Of a DNA stretch of 64,000 nucleotides, positions 29,731 through 41,787 are shown one piece after another. Below the pieces are notes generated by a model, which worked only from the letters and a program-made list of their open reading frames with translations, did not search any database and was not told where the DNA came from. Both the position numbers and the translations under genes were made by a program. Source of the stretch: Ichthyophis bannanicus. Lineage: Eukaryota; Chordata; Amphibia; Gymnophiona; Ichthyophiidae. Location of the stretch: contig CM066043.1 in the NCBI GenBank assembly GCA_033557465.1, positions 111,590,278 to 111,654,277 on the forward strand. Direction: 5' to 3'. Every line of letters starts with the position of its first letter. Within the stretch, counting starts at the first letter, position 1.

Positions 29731-30582
29731 TCTCTTTTTCTCACTGTGCTGCTTTCATAGCCCCAGAGCCTCCACTCGCTGCCTGACGGTAGTAGAATGG
29801 CACCGAGGCACTTCACCTACCGATTAAGAGGTGTCAGTAAGGTATAGGGCTCAATGAGGGGGAGGGGCAAGCCCCGGAGAGAGAACAGCACATGTTTGTC
29901 CTCTTTCAGCAGATCACGTGACCTCCCATTCCGCTTAAGATTTTACATAGGACTGCCACTGGGATGGTCTGGAACAAGTATAGCAGGCGTAAGAGCACAT
30001 TCATCTTAATTGTAGCTATTCTACACAACCAAGGTATTGTTGTTTTTGACCAGCTATCTCAATTTAGATTTATTTACCTTAATAAACCTGGATAATTGGC
30101 CAGAGAGTGCTCAGGGAAGTGGCCAACGCCATCCTAAGTATTTCACCCCCCTCCATCCAGCAAAAGGGGAAACAGGCACACAGTTATGTTTGCAAAATTG
30201 GAGGCAGATTTATATAATAAACTTCTTAGTAAGATTCATCTTAAACTCTGACATCTGACTGTATTGAGACAGCATGCTCAATAAACACCAGTATGGCAAA
30301 AGTGTGGACTCAAAGTCAACAGAAAATCATCTGCGAACATGGCTCTCTTATACTTGCTAGCATCCACCTTGATCCCTTTGAGAGTTCACATGAACCATTG
30401 TCACTAATGGCTCTATGACAAGGGTAAACAACAGTGGGGAAAGAGGACACCCCTGTCTGATACCTTAACAAGCTAAATAGCGGAGAACTGTTTCTATTAA
30501 CCTTGACACATGCCCGAGAATCCATATCCATAGTGTTACAACATAGTACTACAACATAGTTACCAGGGCTAACACCCAGACT

Positions 30583-30675
30583 GGTTATTTACACTGCTAT
30601 TATTGTCCATATAGGTTGTTTACACTGCTAGTTTTGTCCATACTGGTTGTTTACACTGCTATTATTGTGTGGCTA
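30583..30675 (+). repeat. Three 31-bp tandem repeats in the LINE C 5' region
   Basis: GGTTRTTTACACTGCTA starts at 30583, 30614 and 30645, a period of 31 bp. Such short repeat arrays are common in 5' UTRs that act as internal LINE promoters; no function is shown here. Confidence 0.8.
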
Positions 30676-31078
30676 TTGTGCTACGTGTTTGCAAAGCTAA
30701 ATAGTGCTGCTACTTAGGGCTGCTACGGAGTGCCACACGGTGCTATTTGTTTATACCAGGATACATAGTAATAAGCGAGGTTCATACTGTTACCTACACC
30801 TGCTAATCTTGACAATCAGCCTTGCTAATTCTAAGTGCTGCAAACATTTACTTTCGATCCCTACACTTGGTATTGCTGCAAATATAGTTACAAAGGGTCC
30901 AAATAGAATTGGCGGACTAAACAACATTGGAAAGGTACATTAATTAGCTATAAAATGAAGATACCAATCCTATACATAGGTATATGCCTATTCACGCTAA
31001 TCCATGCCCACACATTCAATCCAAACCTATACCATACACAACTATGCACTACACTCTACCTCCTCTACACCATACAAA

Positions 31079-34063
31079 TGCCACAAACACTCCTACACAC
31101 ACCATACCACCAAAACATAGACACAGTAACATACCCACTCAAACACAGTGCCTACACTAACAGCCCTACGAGAAATCGGAGACGCCATAGGCCCAAAGCA
31201 TCATCAACCCACATGCTCAGCCAACCACTGACACAAACCGCTAACAACCAGGCTAGGCAAGAGCTGCATAATATCACCCTCATCAATGCTCGATCAATCA
31301 GGAACAAGACACACATAATCCACGACATCATCACAGATAAGAAACCAGACATCCTATGTATAACCGAAACATGGGTCTCCAACACCGATGCAGCCATATT
31401 AAACCAGATCAGCAAACCTGGATACAACCTATACAACTGTCCCCGAACCCACAAAAGGGTGGAGGGGTCCTCATAGTAGCTAAGAGCAACCTACAACTCG
31501 GAATTACTTATCAGAACTCAAACACAGACATAGACCTACTAAAGGTGGAAAACACCACAGTATCCATCTGCCTAATATACAGGCCCCCCTCACCACAGCA
31601 TGAGATACTTGCCTCAGCATTAGAAAACATTTCCGCAACGCAACCAAAAAAATTCCAGATCGTACTAGGAGACCTGAACCTAACATCAATTACAGCCACG
31701 CACGCAAACACTTTCCTGGACGCTATGACTCAGCTAGGATACCAACAACTAATAACAGAGCCCACCCATGAAAAGGGACACACACTGGACATGGTTTTCG
31801 CACCTGCAGGAAAGCAAGCCAACGTTGAGAAGCCACTGATAGAGATCATACCATTACCCTGGTCGGACCACTACCAAATCAATGTGCAGATAAAGCTTCC
31901 TACCTTATCCAAAGACACAAAGGCAAAAAGAGCACCCCTTCAACAAAGAAGATTTAACAAACCAAATATGGAATGTCTCATTGAGACCATCAAATCCCAC
32001 ATAGACCTGGTTAAAACAGACCTCAACGATTTAACAAGCAGCTGGGATACCGGTATTCAGGCCATGGCGATCCCTAAAGAGAACCATACACCAAACGCAG
32101 CCAAACTAAAATCAGAACCTTGGTACAACATAACGCTGACCAGAATGAAAAGAGACCTTAGGAAACATGAAAGAAGGTGGAGACAAACCAAATCCATCGA
32201 GCTCAGATCTGTGTACCTCAACCTCCTATCAAAATACAAGGATGAAGTAAACACAGCAAAGAGGATACACCATACCAACATTCTAAGCAAAGCCATCAAC
32301 AAACCACATGAACTCTTTGCATTAGTTAAATCACTAACCAAAACAGCCACTCCAGAACATCCAGATAGCCTCATAAATCCACAAACGCTCGCAAACCACT
32401 ACGCAAGCAAGCTGACTACCAACATCCCCAATCTCCCTATAGACACACAATGCCAAGGCACAGAGGTGGAGAGTAAACAAAAATGGAGTATTTTCCACAA
32501 CATCGATGTGCAGCAAACCATCAACATACTAACCTCCATAAATACCACCACCTCCCCACTCGACCCCTGCCCAACAGCATGGATAAAAACAGCAAAAAAA
32601 GAGATCAGCCAGCAAATATCCCACATCATAAACCAGTCACTAAATCAAGGAATAATGCCTGACCAACTGAAACAATCTATAATAAGGCCAATCCTAAAGA
32701 ACAACTCGCTCAACAAGGAAGACCCGACATCATACCGCCCCATCTCCAGCATTGCATTCCTTGCAAAGATCATTGAAAAAGCTGTGCTAATACAGCTTCA
32801 AGAGCATCTCGAGGACTGTGATACCCTAGATAAACAGCAATACGGGTTCAGAAGAAATCATGGAGTTGAGACGCTTTTGATAGCACTAATGAATAACCTC
32901 ATCCAAGGCCTAGAGAACAGAGAGAAAATGTTTATACTCATTTTCATTGACATCTCTGCCGCCTTCGACACAGTACACCATAAGATCCTCCTCAACAAAC
33001 TAGAAGATATAGGAATTGTGGGAACTCCCCTCAAATGGTTCTCCTCCTACATAACGAACAGAAGGCCGCAAGTACAATTTAATGGCGAAAAAGCTGAACC
33101 TTTCGCTCAAACGCAGGGCATACCCCAGGGTTCTGCCCTCTCGGCATTTCTGTTCAACATATACATGCGACCCCTCTGCGACATCTTCAAAAGACATAAT
33201 ATTAAATACCACATCTATGCGGATGATATTATGCTTTATACGCAACTAGATGCGGCCGACCCTCAATATACACTACTCGAAAAATGCCTGGATGAGATGT
33301 TAGGCTGGCTACAGAAAAACAACATGACAATAAACCATAAGAAAACAGAAGTCATGTACATATCCAGCAAACCAAACTTCAACCCCCCCCTACAATCACA
33401 CTGTGCAATAACACGTACAGCACGAAAAATGAAATAAAATATCTGGGAGTCACACTCGACTGCAACCTGAAAATGGAGACACACCTACGCAAAACGAATA
33501 AAGCCATCTTCCATAAACTAAGAGTGTTACAACCACTAAGGAAAATAATAGAACCCGGTGATTTTCGGTCGGTAGCACAAGCTCTCATTATACCGCACTT
33601 GGATTACTGTAATGCCATCTTACAAGGGCTGCCTAAAAAATCTCTAAATATCCTGCAGATGGCCCAGAACGTAACAGCCAGGATCATAATGGGAACAAGC
33701 ATTGCTGAACACATTACCCCCATTTTAATAGAGCTACACTGGCTACCAATTGCAGCCAGGATTCAATACAAGATATTAATGACCACCTTCAAGCTAATAA
33801 ACAACTTATCCCCATCATTCCTATCCTCACTTATCAGCATGCAACCCACAAATAGGGACAGAAGAACCATCAACTCAGGAACCCTGCAAGTCCCCATCAA
33901 CATCAGGACAGTGAAAACAATTACGAGTCATAGAGCCTTCTCTTTCTCTGCACCAACTATCTGGAATCAACTCCCCTGTGAGCTGCGCCTAACCAAGGAC
34001 ATCACCAAATTCAGAAAAGAGCTAAAAACACACTTATTCCGATGTCATTACAATCAAATATAA
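31079..34063 (+). pseudogene. L2-group LINE C ORF2: endonuclease and reverse transcriptase
   Basis: The endonuclease starts ITLINARSIRNKTHIIHDII and ILCITETWVSNTD in a frame ending at 31476. After one shift near 31460 it continues KGGGVLIVAKSNLQLGITYQ, FQIVLGDLNLTSITA, HTLDMVFAPAG and PWSDHYQINVQI. RT: YRPISSIAFLAKIIEKAVLI, QQYGFRRNHGVETLLIALMN, ILIFIDISAAFDTVHHKILL (motif A), QGIPQGSALSAFLFNIYMRP (motif B) and YHIYADDIMLYTQLD (motif C). A second shift near 33400-33440 leads to the C-terminal block (IIPHLDYCNAILQGLP, ELHWLPIAARIQYKILMTTF) ending at 34063. All catalytic residues are kept; two frameshifts inactivate it. Confidence 0.88.
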
Positions 34064-35285
34064 CCTTCTACTGCTAGTGATTTGTAAAAACTGATATATG
34101 TTTAAATATGTTTTAAATATGTAAATATGTATATATAAATGTAAAAACGTATGATTCATCCCCGAAGACGCCAATCATGTGTGCTGTGACCTCAGATCTA
34201 TGTATATACCCCCCCCCCAAGTCTTGATTGACTACCCCACGAAGATTAATCAAACCGCCGCTGATCGCTGGAAGTAGCGGTATATAAATGTGTAGTAAAT
34301 AAATAAATAAATAAATATCAAATCCCATCTTAACTAAAACTCAATGCAAAAATTCAAAACATATGCTATCAAATGCTTTTTCAGCATCAATGGTGAGCAA
34401 TAGGGCTTCTTACCTATCTTGCTTCCCTAAGTGCATTAAATGGATAGTGCAGCATATTACTGTCTACTCTCTGCCTTCCTGCAACAAACCCAACCTGGTT
34501 CATATGGATCAACTGGAGGAGAATTGCATTCAACTGTTTAACTAATATTTTCGCTAGAATTTCCCCATCCACATTTAATAAAATGGGCCAGTACAATTGG
34601 CAATCAAATTTATTTCTACCTGGTTTAAGAGTAACTGCTACCCATGCTTCTCACATGATAGGAGGCAAATTCTTCCCTCTCAGAGCAGTATTATACCCAA
34701 GCAATGTAGGGAGCCAGATGATATTTAAAAGTCTTATAATATTCTGGAATAAGCCTATTCAAATTGGGAGATTTGCCTGCAGGTAATTCCCAAATAGCTA
34801 AAATTACCTCTTGACAGTGATTTCAGAATCTATGCTCTCTCGTCGTATCATTAGTTGTGGAAGAGTAATCACCCCTAAAATATGATTTGACACTTTCCAC
34901 TGGGATCTGCTCCCCCTTATAAGGATGCTGCAACATCAAGCAAAGCAATGCCATATCACATGGCTGATACAAGTCAGTGTCATCTTCCTTCTCTCCTCAA
35001 GAAACCATCCCCTGATGCTACCTGTCCTTCTAATTACTGACCCACCTCTCTCCTCCCCTTTATTTCTAAACTACTTGAACATGCAGTTCACCGCTGCTGT
35101 CTTGCCTCTCAGTCTTTTCTGGATCCACTATATTTTGGCTTTTGTGCTGTACATTCTACTGAGACGGCTCTTGACAAAGTCTCCAGTGACATGTTCCTTG
35201 CCAAATCCAAGGACTTGATTTGGTCCTCATCCATCTTGACTTTTCTGCTGCTTTTGACACTGTTGATTACCACCTTCTTTTTGAT

Positions 35286-38200
35286 ACATAGTAACATAGT
35301 AAATGACGGCAGATAAAGACCAGTATGGTCCATCTAGTCTGCCCAGTAAGATGGCCGGAGTAAGATGGCAGGAGTAGGTGCCACTCTGTGCAGGCCACCC
35401 CTCCCCATGTCTTTGTTTAGTGATGAACCCACCGCTCCATGCAGGACACCCCTATTTGTTGAGAAGTTAGATGGTTCAGTTTATTTTGATTTTATTTTGT
35501 TGCTATAAATGGATCCATTGTGTCTGTCCCATGCCATTTTGAATTCTGTCACTGTATTTGCTCCCACCACCTCAATCGGGAAGGCATTCCAAGCATCCAC
35601 CACCCTCTCAGTGAAAAAGTATTTCCTGATATTGCCTTTCAATTTCCACCTTGCAGCTTCATGTTATGCCCTCTAGTTTTACAGCTTCCCTGTCTTTGGA
35701 AGAGGTTTGTTTGTTCATTATTTCTCCTTAAGTGTTTAAAGGTCTGAATCATATCTCCCCTATCCCTCCTCTCCTCCAAAGTGTACATATTTAGGTCTTC
35801 AAGTCTCTTCTCATAAGGCTTCTGACGCAGGCTCCAAATCATTGTGGTCGCCTTCCTCTGAACAGTTTCAATTCTTTTTACATCCTTTGCAAGATACGGT
35901 CTCCAAAACTGAACAGAGTATTCCAAGTGAGGCCTCACCAGTGACTTATACAGTGGTATTAGAACCTCTTTCTTTTTGCTGGTAATTCCTCTTCGTATGC
36001 AGCCCAACATCCTCCTGCCTTTTGCCACTGCCTTGTCGAACTGTTTTGCCACCTTGAGATCTACAAAAATAATCACACCAAGGTCTTTCTCCTGATCCGG
36101 GCACACCAACCTCTCACCCCCTATCGTGTACATTTCTCTTGGGTTTCTGCTACCCAAGTGCATGACTCTGCACTTCTTTGCATTAAATCTTAATTACCAA
36201 GCATTTGACCATTCTTCCAGCTTTTGTAGATCTTTTCTCATGTTAAGGACTCCCTCGGGGGCGTCTACTCTGTTGCAAATTTTCATGTCATCTGCAGAAA
36301 GACAGACCTTTCCATTTAGTCTTTCAGCAATATCACTCACAAATACATTGAACAGTGCCGGGCCCAAGACTGAACCCTTGGGCACCCCGCTAATCACCTT
36401 CCCTTCCTCCGAGTGAGCTCCATTTACCATCACCTTCTGTCGTCTATCAGTCAACCAATTTCTGATCCAGTTTACCACATTGGGACCCATCCCCAAACTA
36501 CTGAGCTTATTGATAAGCCTCCTATGAGGAACAGTATCAAAGGCTTTGCTGAAATCCAGGTAGATGACATCCATCGCATGCCCCTGATCTAGTTCTCTGG
36601 TCACCCAGTCAAAGAACTCAATCAGATTTGTTTGGCAAGATCGTCCTTCAGTAAAACCATGTTGCCTTGGATTTTGCAACCTGTTGGTTTTGAGAAAGTT
36701 CACTATTCGCTCCTTCAGAAGCACGTCAATTACTTTTCCCGCCACTGAGGTAAGGCTCATGGGCCTGTAGTTTGACACTTCTTCCCTGTCACCACTTTTG
36801 TGTAGAGGTATGACATCAGTCATTCTCCAGTCCTGAGGAACTACTCCTGTTTCCAAGGAACTGTTGAAAACATCATTTAACGGCCCTGCAAGAACCTCTC
36901 TGAGCTCTTTCAGTATCCTGGGATGTATCCCATCCGGTCCCATGGCATTGTCCACTTTCAGTTTTGCAAGTTGTTCTAACACCTCATCTTCTGTGAATGG
37001 TGTGGCATCTACTTCATTCCCATCTTTATATTTGGGAGTCACAGTTGATCCTTCTCCGGGATTTTCTTTAGTAAAAACAGAGCAGAAGTATTTGTTTAGC
37101 AATTCTGCTTTTTCAATGTCCCTTTCCACGAGTCCGTTCCCAGCACTTCTGAGTCCTGCAATTCCACCTCTGATCTTCTTCCTTTCCCAAACATACCTGA
37201 AGAAAGTTTTGTCGCCACACTTCACATCTTTAGCCATATTTTCCTCTGCCTTTGATTTTGCTATCCTTATTTCTCTTTTTGTCTCTGAGTTTGATCCTGT
37301 ATTCATTTCTGTGTTCCTCTGTTTGCAAGCTTATGAATTTTGCAAAAGCTGTGTTTTTTGCCTTTATTTGAGCAGCCACTTCTTTGGAAAACCAAATAGG
37401 TTTCCTTCTCCTTTTGTTTTTATTTACTTTTCTTACATATTTATCTGTTGCCCCTTTTATTGCCACCTTTAGTTTAGCCCCATTGCAATTCCACTTCCCT
37501 TATCTCCTTCTACCCTGTCAACCCCTCCTTTAGGTACATGGCCATTTTATTGAAGTCAGTGTTTTTGAAGTTTAGGACTTTGAGCTTGCTATAGTTGGAC
37601 TGCACCTTGGTTTTTATCTCAAACCACACCGTGTGATGATCGCTGCTGCTCACAGGTGCACCCACCCAGACATTCGACACGCTATCACCGTTGGTGAGGA
37701 CTACATCCAGCGTTGAGCTTTCCCTTGTTGGTTCCATCACCATTTGTCTAAGTAATGCATCGTGAGAGCATCCACAATTTTTTTGCTTCTTTCCAGATTT
37801 GCAGAAGGGGTAATCCAATCCACATCGGGTAGATTAAAGTCACCCAATATGATCGCTCCCCCCTTTGTGGCTATTTTGACAATGTCTATAATCAATTCGT
37901 TATCTAGCTCTTCGATTTGAGTCTGAGGTCTGTAGACTACAGCAGTATGGATGACAATGCCATCTCCTCTTTCCAACACAACCCAGAGCACTTCTTCTTT
38001 TCCCCATGCCCCCTGCATTTCAGTAGCTTTAATATTGCTTTTGACATACAAGGCTACTCCTCCTCCTTTTCCATTTTCTTTGTCTCTTCTGAATAGATTC
38101 TAGCCAGCTATGGCTATATCCCAATCATGCGATTCATTAAACTATGTTTCTGTAATGGCCACAATGTCCAAGTCCATTTCCACCATTAGGGCTTCCAGGT

Positions 38201-38535
38201 CTGGAACTTTATTGGATAAGCTTCGAGCATTTGTGCTCATTGCTTTACAGCATTTAACTGGCTTGTGTGTGTTTTGCATTCATTTTGTTCTGTCTACTTC
38301 TTCCCACTTGTTTTTGATGTGTGGTTTAAAAGTGTGTCTGTTTCTGATGTTGTTCTGCTTTTGCAGGGAGTGACGTCCAGAACTTGACCTTCCCCATCCG
38401 TCACCCCCTTTTTCTAGTTTAAATGCGTATCCACATACTGGCTGAATTTTTCACTTAGGATTCTTCTCCCTGCGACAGAGAGATGTAGTCCATCAGCACA
38501 GTATAGTCTCTTGTTGGTCCATCTGTTTCCCCAGT
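35286..38535 (-). mobile_element. CR1-type LINE B inserted in L2 D
   Basis: A minus-strand LINE of about 3.25 kb. Its 3' end (35286-35640) contains AGTAACATAGTAAATGACGGC, followed upstream by ORF2 (35639-38051) and a 5' part to about 38535. L2 D sequence flanks both sides. No target duplication could be fixed by eye. Confidence 0.85.
35639..38051 (-). pseudogene. CR1 B ORF2: endonuclease and reverse transcriptase
   Basis: Endonuclease peptides (GGAIILGDFNLPDVDW, SSDHHTVWFEIK) lie at 37510-38051. A linker (KNKRRRKPIWFSKEVAAQIK) is at 37230-37466. RT (36194-37306) has DNAMGPDGIHPRILKELREV, TDVIPLHKSGDREEVSNYRP, QHGFTEGRSCQTNLIEFFDW, MDVIYLDFSKAFDTVPHRRL (motif A), ISGVPKGSVLGPALFNVFVS (motif B) and KVCLSADDMKICNRV. 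The motif C residue before ADD is Ser, where family members usually have Phe or Tyr. The C-terminal block 35639-36163 includes LVRPHLEYSVQFW and KRIETVQRKATTM. Frame changes occur between blocks. Confidence 0.85.
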
Positions 38536-39698
38536 CGCCTTGTCCTTGCTTGGATTTAGGAGTTTTGTCCTATCCGGGTTTTCTCTCCATCTCTCCTGCC
38601 GCACTTTTAGTGTATGTTCTGGTGAATCCTCCTTTAATGCTATCCCGCTTTCAGTCGTTATACTCCAGGGCTCTGTCTTGGGACCTCTCCTTTTCTCTCT
38701 CTACACTCAATCCCTTGTTGCACTCATCCCCTCCCATGGTTTTCAGTACCATCTCAATGCGGATGACTCCCAGATCTACCTCTCTGCACCTGAAATCTCT
38801 CCAGGAATCCAGGCCCAGATTTCTGCCTGCTTATCTGACATTAGTGCCTGGATGTCTCACTGCCATTTGAAATCGAACATGGCCAAAACTGAGCTCCTTA
38901 TATCTTCCCCTAAACATACCTCCCCCCTTTCTCTATTTCTGTAGATAACACTCTACTCCTCCCTGTTTCCTTGGCTTGCAATCTTGTGGTCATCTTTGAC
39001 TCCTCCCTCTCCTCCATACACATCCAATAGATGACTAAAACCTGCTGCTCCTTTCTCTACAACATCGGCAAGAACCTTATCCATTCTCTTGTCACCTCCT
39101 GTCTAGACTACTGCAACCTCCTCTTCGCTGGTCTTCCTCTATATCATCTCTCCCTTCAATCTGTTCAAAACTCAGCTTCATGGATAATCTTCTGCCAGTG
39201 TTGCTATGCTCCTGTCACCCTACCTCTCAAGTCACTTCATTGGCTCCCTATGCATTTCTGCATCCAGTTCAAATTTCTACTACTGACCTCTAAGTGACTT
39301 CACTCAGCTGTTCCTTACTACCTTTCCTCTCTTATTTCTCCCTATACCCCTTCTCGAAAACTCCACTCTTCTGGCAGTCCCTTCTATCTGTGCCCTTCTC
39401 GTCCACTGCCAACTCCAGATTTTGATCTTTCTACCCTGCTGCTCCTTATGCCTGGAACAAACTACTTAAGTCAGTATGTCAGGCTCCATCTGTGGCCCTG
39501 TTCAAATCCAGGCTAAAGACTCACTACTTTGAGACTGCTTTTGGATCCTGATCTCCCTAGTCTCCTGTTCATCTTTTATGCATTTCCTTACCATTCCCCT
39601 AGATAGATCCTAGTCCCCACTTGTTGCGTTGTTTGTCTTGACAAGACTGTTAGCTCTTATGAGAAGGGACTGTCTCTTATATGCGTATACCTAGTAGT

Positions 39699-39898
39699 AC
39701 ATAAGAACATAAGATATTTCATACTGGGTCAGACCAAGATCCATCAAGCCCAGTATCCTGTTTCCAACAGTGGCCAATCTAGGTCATAAGTACCTAGCAG
39801 TTTCCCCAAAAGAGACAGGTTCCTCAAGCAGTGATATCCCGTGTCCCTTTTAATAATGGTTTATGGACCTTTACAAAACTTTTTTTAAACCTAGCTAC
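39699..39898 (-). mobile_element. CR1 3' end fragment C
   Basis: The plus strand reads ACATAAGAACATAAGAT, CATACTGGGTCAGACCAAG and GGTTTATGGACCTTT, the reverse complement of the CR1 3' UTR also seen at 53150-53303. The Gypsy element interrupts it at CTAC: the next CR1 bases (ACTAACAG) are found beyond the 3' LTR at 54403-54410. Confidence 0.8.
39895..39898. repeat. Target-site duplication CTAC, left copy
   Basis: CTAC precedes the 5' LTR and follows the 3' LTR (54399-54402). Joining the outer flanks gives AGCTACACTAACAG, a natural CR1 continuation, which supports both LTR borders. Confidence 0.85.
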
Positions 39899-41467
39899 TG
39901 TGATGAGGAAGTCCCTCAAGAAGAGATGGAAATAGGAGAAAATCCTGATGAGGTAAACAATACTGCACTGACAAACAGGATTTTCACCTCAGGAATAAAA
40001 ACACAGCCAGTTGATGATCTAAAGCCACACCTCACCTCAGGGGAGGAGACAGGTCTGTTCACTGATTGGGCACACCCAAGGGAGAGTCAGGGAGTGCAAG
40101 GAAGTGAAGGCTTGTTAAATACTCAAGCAATGAGGAGAGAGGGAGAGAGGAGGAGGAGTGAGTGCAAGCACGAGGTCAGGAGCAGCAGAAGGGAAAACGT
40201 TGGAACAGCTGAGAGAACTGCTTGGAGGAGAAGTCAGCTAGAACCTGAGACCCGAGCAGAACCTGGGAGCACTGAACAGTGGTGCAAGGATTCACCCTGG
40301 AGGAAGTCTCACTGCAAGGTAGAGCCTTTGGTTAAGGGAGCCAGCAGGCCAGATACCTGGAATAAGGGCAGCCGAACTCACAGCTGTAAAGACCAAGACA
40401 GTTTCAGAGAAAGCTACGAGGAAACTGTTCAGCCTGACATTTATCTGCAAGGTACTGGAAGTAAGGATAAGAAAGCTGAAGTACAAAGCCTGAGAATTAA
40501 CAGGAGAAAAGGTACCAATGCTTATCTAAAAGACCTTGGAAAAGGTAAAGCTGACATTTCTTGTTAAAACCCCTTGTTTAAGGAGTCTCCTGCATGTGTT
40601 AACCTCCTGAGAACAAACCCAGCATATTCCGCTAATGATAAGTGGGGGAAGGGATTTACCCTTACTGAGAACTGTTCCTTTGACAAAGGCAGGATAGCTG
40701 ATTACCCTGAGCTGGGAGTCCTAAGTAAACGTTTGTTAGAGAAGAAGGAAGACTATCAGTCTGAAAACGTGCACAAGCAAGCTGAATTACTTCTAAGTCA
40801 GTTTAAGGAATTTCTGGAGAAAAGGGCAGAGCAGAATAATAACCCTGACCAGAATTCCAGTAACTGAGGAAGCTATGCAACTGGACATTTGTCTGCCTTC
40901 AGTAGAGTTTGACTCACCTATGGATTGTTCTACTTGTGTAACTGAGAATAACCAGGTTAATGAGCACTGAAAGCTATATGAAGTAATATAGTATAAGGTT
41001 TGCCATACCTGCAGCCACTGTGAGAAAACCTTATGCCTTGTTTAATAAGCTTAATCACATGGTAAATTGAGAAGCCGTGCCGTAAGGAAGAGCACCTGTT
41101 TCAATTTGCTGAAGGATCACCTGACTGCCTAGCCTGAGACTAAAGGAACTGTGAAACAGCCAAGTAGAGCTGAGCCATTTTTGTTGCATCTTTTGTGTGT
41201 GTTTATTTTCAACCTTTATGTTGGAATGGCATCCTTTTGCGTCTGAGATACTGAATCTTGATGCGCTGGAATAAACCCTCTTAAAAATAAATATTCTTGC
41301 ATGCCTTTTTCTACTCGAGCTGCAACTACAACTCAGTCCCACAGGAGGCCAAGCAACTACATATTCCAGGACTCCTGGGGCCAAGTGTTAGAGCTTCACT
41401 CCTAAAGGACACTTAATAGGCCGTCCCTACCTGTAAGCTCTTGGGCCCAGGTAGCAAGGACGTCGCA
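39899..41467 (+). repeat. 5' LTR (1,569 bp)
   Basis: It starts TGTGATGAGGAAG and ends GGACGTCGCA. It holds a long ORF in U3 (39926-40970), then AT-rich sequence with AATAAACCC and AATAAATATTC (41272-41295), probably the polyadenylation region. The 3' LTR is nearly identical outside its CR1 insertion. Confidence 0.9.
39926..40970 (+). pseudogene. ORF inside the 5' LTR, function unknown, two lesions
   Basis: It starts at ATG 39926, 28 bp into the LTR as in the solo LTR at 8158-9663. The first stop is a TAA ending at 40567, where the 3' LTR has TAC. A second lesion is a 2-base loss near 40864 relative to the 3' LTR (TAACTGAGG against TAACTCTGAGG). Without these the frame would run to the TGA at 40968-40970, about 349 codons. 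The protein is polar: acidic N-terminus (EEMEIGENPDEVNN), Arg/Glu-rich middle, a leucine-rich helical part (KQAELLLSQFKEFLEKR) and an acidic Cys-containing tail. I recognise no fold. Position in U3 makes it the 3'-most gene of the genomic transcript. Confidence 0.6.
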
Positions 41468-41469
41468 AC

Positions 41470-41485
41470 TGGCGTAGTTGGCAGG
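41470..41485 (+). other. Primer-binding site
   Basis: TGGCGTAGTTGGCAGG begins 2 nt after the LTR end. The leading TGG is complementary to the CCA end of a tRNA, as required for minus-strand priming. I cannot name the tRNA. Confidence 0.7.
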
Positions 41486-41643
41486 ATACTGCGCAGGCGC
41501 AAGAAGTAGCCACACCACAAGCTGCAGAAAAGAACTTCCTTGAGGAGCCCAGCTGAGGACCAGCCGAGGAGGTGGAGGAAGGGTACTGCGAGAGGGCTAC
41601 AGGATCTTTCACTGGTGATAAGCGTGAAAACCACTCAAGCCAG

Positions 41644-41778
41644 GTAAAGGGTATCCACTCGGGGAAGCTTAGGATACCAGGGCAAGGGTGAAGCCTAGGT
41701 CTAACTGACCGATGGAAAAAAAAAAAAAAAGTCTGGTATTGTGGTATCGCACTTTGGTTTGTGTTTTTGTGTTTGCAG
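41644..41778 (+). other. Candidate leader intron before gag
   Basis: CAG|GTAAAG at 41641-41649 and TTTTTGTGTTTGCAG at 41764-41778 form a 135-nt GT-AG interval with a T-rich tract before the AG. The gag ATG follows 9 nt later, at 41788. It could equally be chance in an AT/GT-rich leader. Confidence 0.35.
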
Positions 41779-41787
41779 AGTTCCAGG

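Larger units (their letters stand above)
25151..29935 (-). mobile_element. L1-type LINE A, decayed
   Basis: ORF2 remnants cover 25151-28070 and ORF1 remnants about 28800-29730, with a 0.7-kb C-rich spacer between them (28071-28799) and a short 5' region to 29935. The 3' end of ORF2 is cut at the Penelope-like end. Stops and frame changes are frequent, so it is older than the DIRS copies. Confidence 0.8.
30535..34325 (+). mobile_element. L2-group LINE C, near full length
   Basis: It has a 5' region with 31-bp repeats (30535-31075), endonuclease-RT coding (31079-34063) and a 3' region ending AGCGGTATATAAATGTG then an AAAT run (34290-34318). It is flanked by the two halves of L1 B. At about 3.8 kb it is close to the usual full length of the group. 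Confidence 0.85.
29936..34925 (-). mobile_element. L1-type LINE B, two blocks split by an L2-group LINE
   Basis: 29936-30534 and 34326-34925 together encode a stretch of L1 RT on the minus strand. The left block has RACVKVNRNSSPLFSLLRYQ and the region after it; the right block has PILLNVDGEILAKILVKQLN and QVGFVAGRQRVDSNMLHYPF. The break falls just after motif A (DAEKAFDSI, about 34360). Both ends are truncated. It differs in sequence from L1 A. Confidence 0.75.
34970..39540 (+). pseudogene. L2 D reverse transcriptase, interrupted
   Basis: The N-terminal RT fragment lies before 35285. After the CR1, motif B is [20 protein letters not shown] and motif [16 protein letters not shown], where the usual Tyr of YADD is Asn. 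The C-terminal block is CLDYCNLLFAGLP and LKSLHWLPMHFCIQFKFLLL. Several frame changes and stops (for example near 38943, 39297) occur. It is a 5'-truncated, interrupted and decayed copy. Confidence 0.75.
34926..39698 (+). mobile_element. L2-type LINE D split by CR1 B
   Basis: The blocks 34926-35285 and about 38536-39698 are consecutive parts of one L2 of the same family as L2 A. The first gives [20 protein letters not shown] and HSTETALDKVSSDMFLAKSK; the second continues LLGFRSFVLSGFSLHLSC and [20 protein letters not shown]. The 3' end includes GACTGTTAGCTCTTATGAG and GGGACTGTCTCTTATATGC. The junction codons match across the CR1. Confidence 0.8.
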
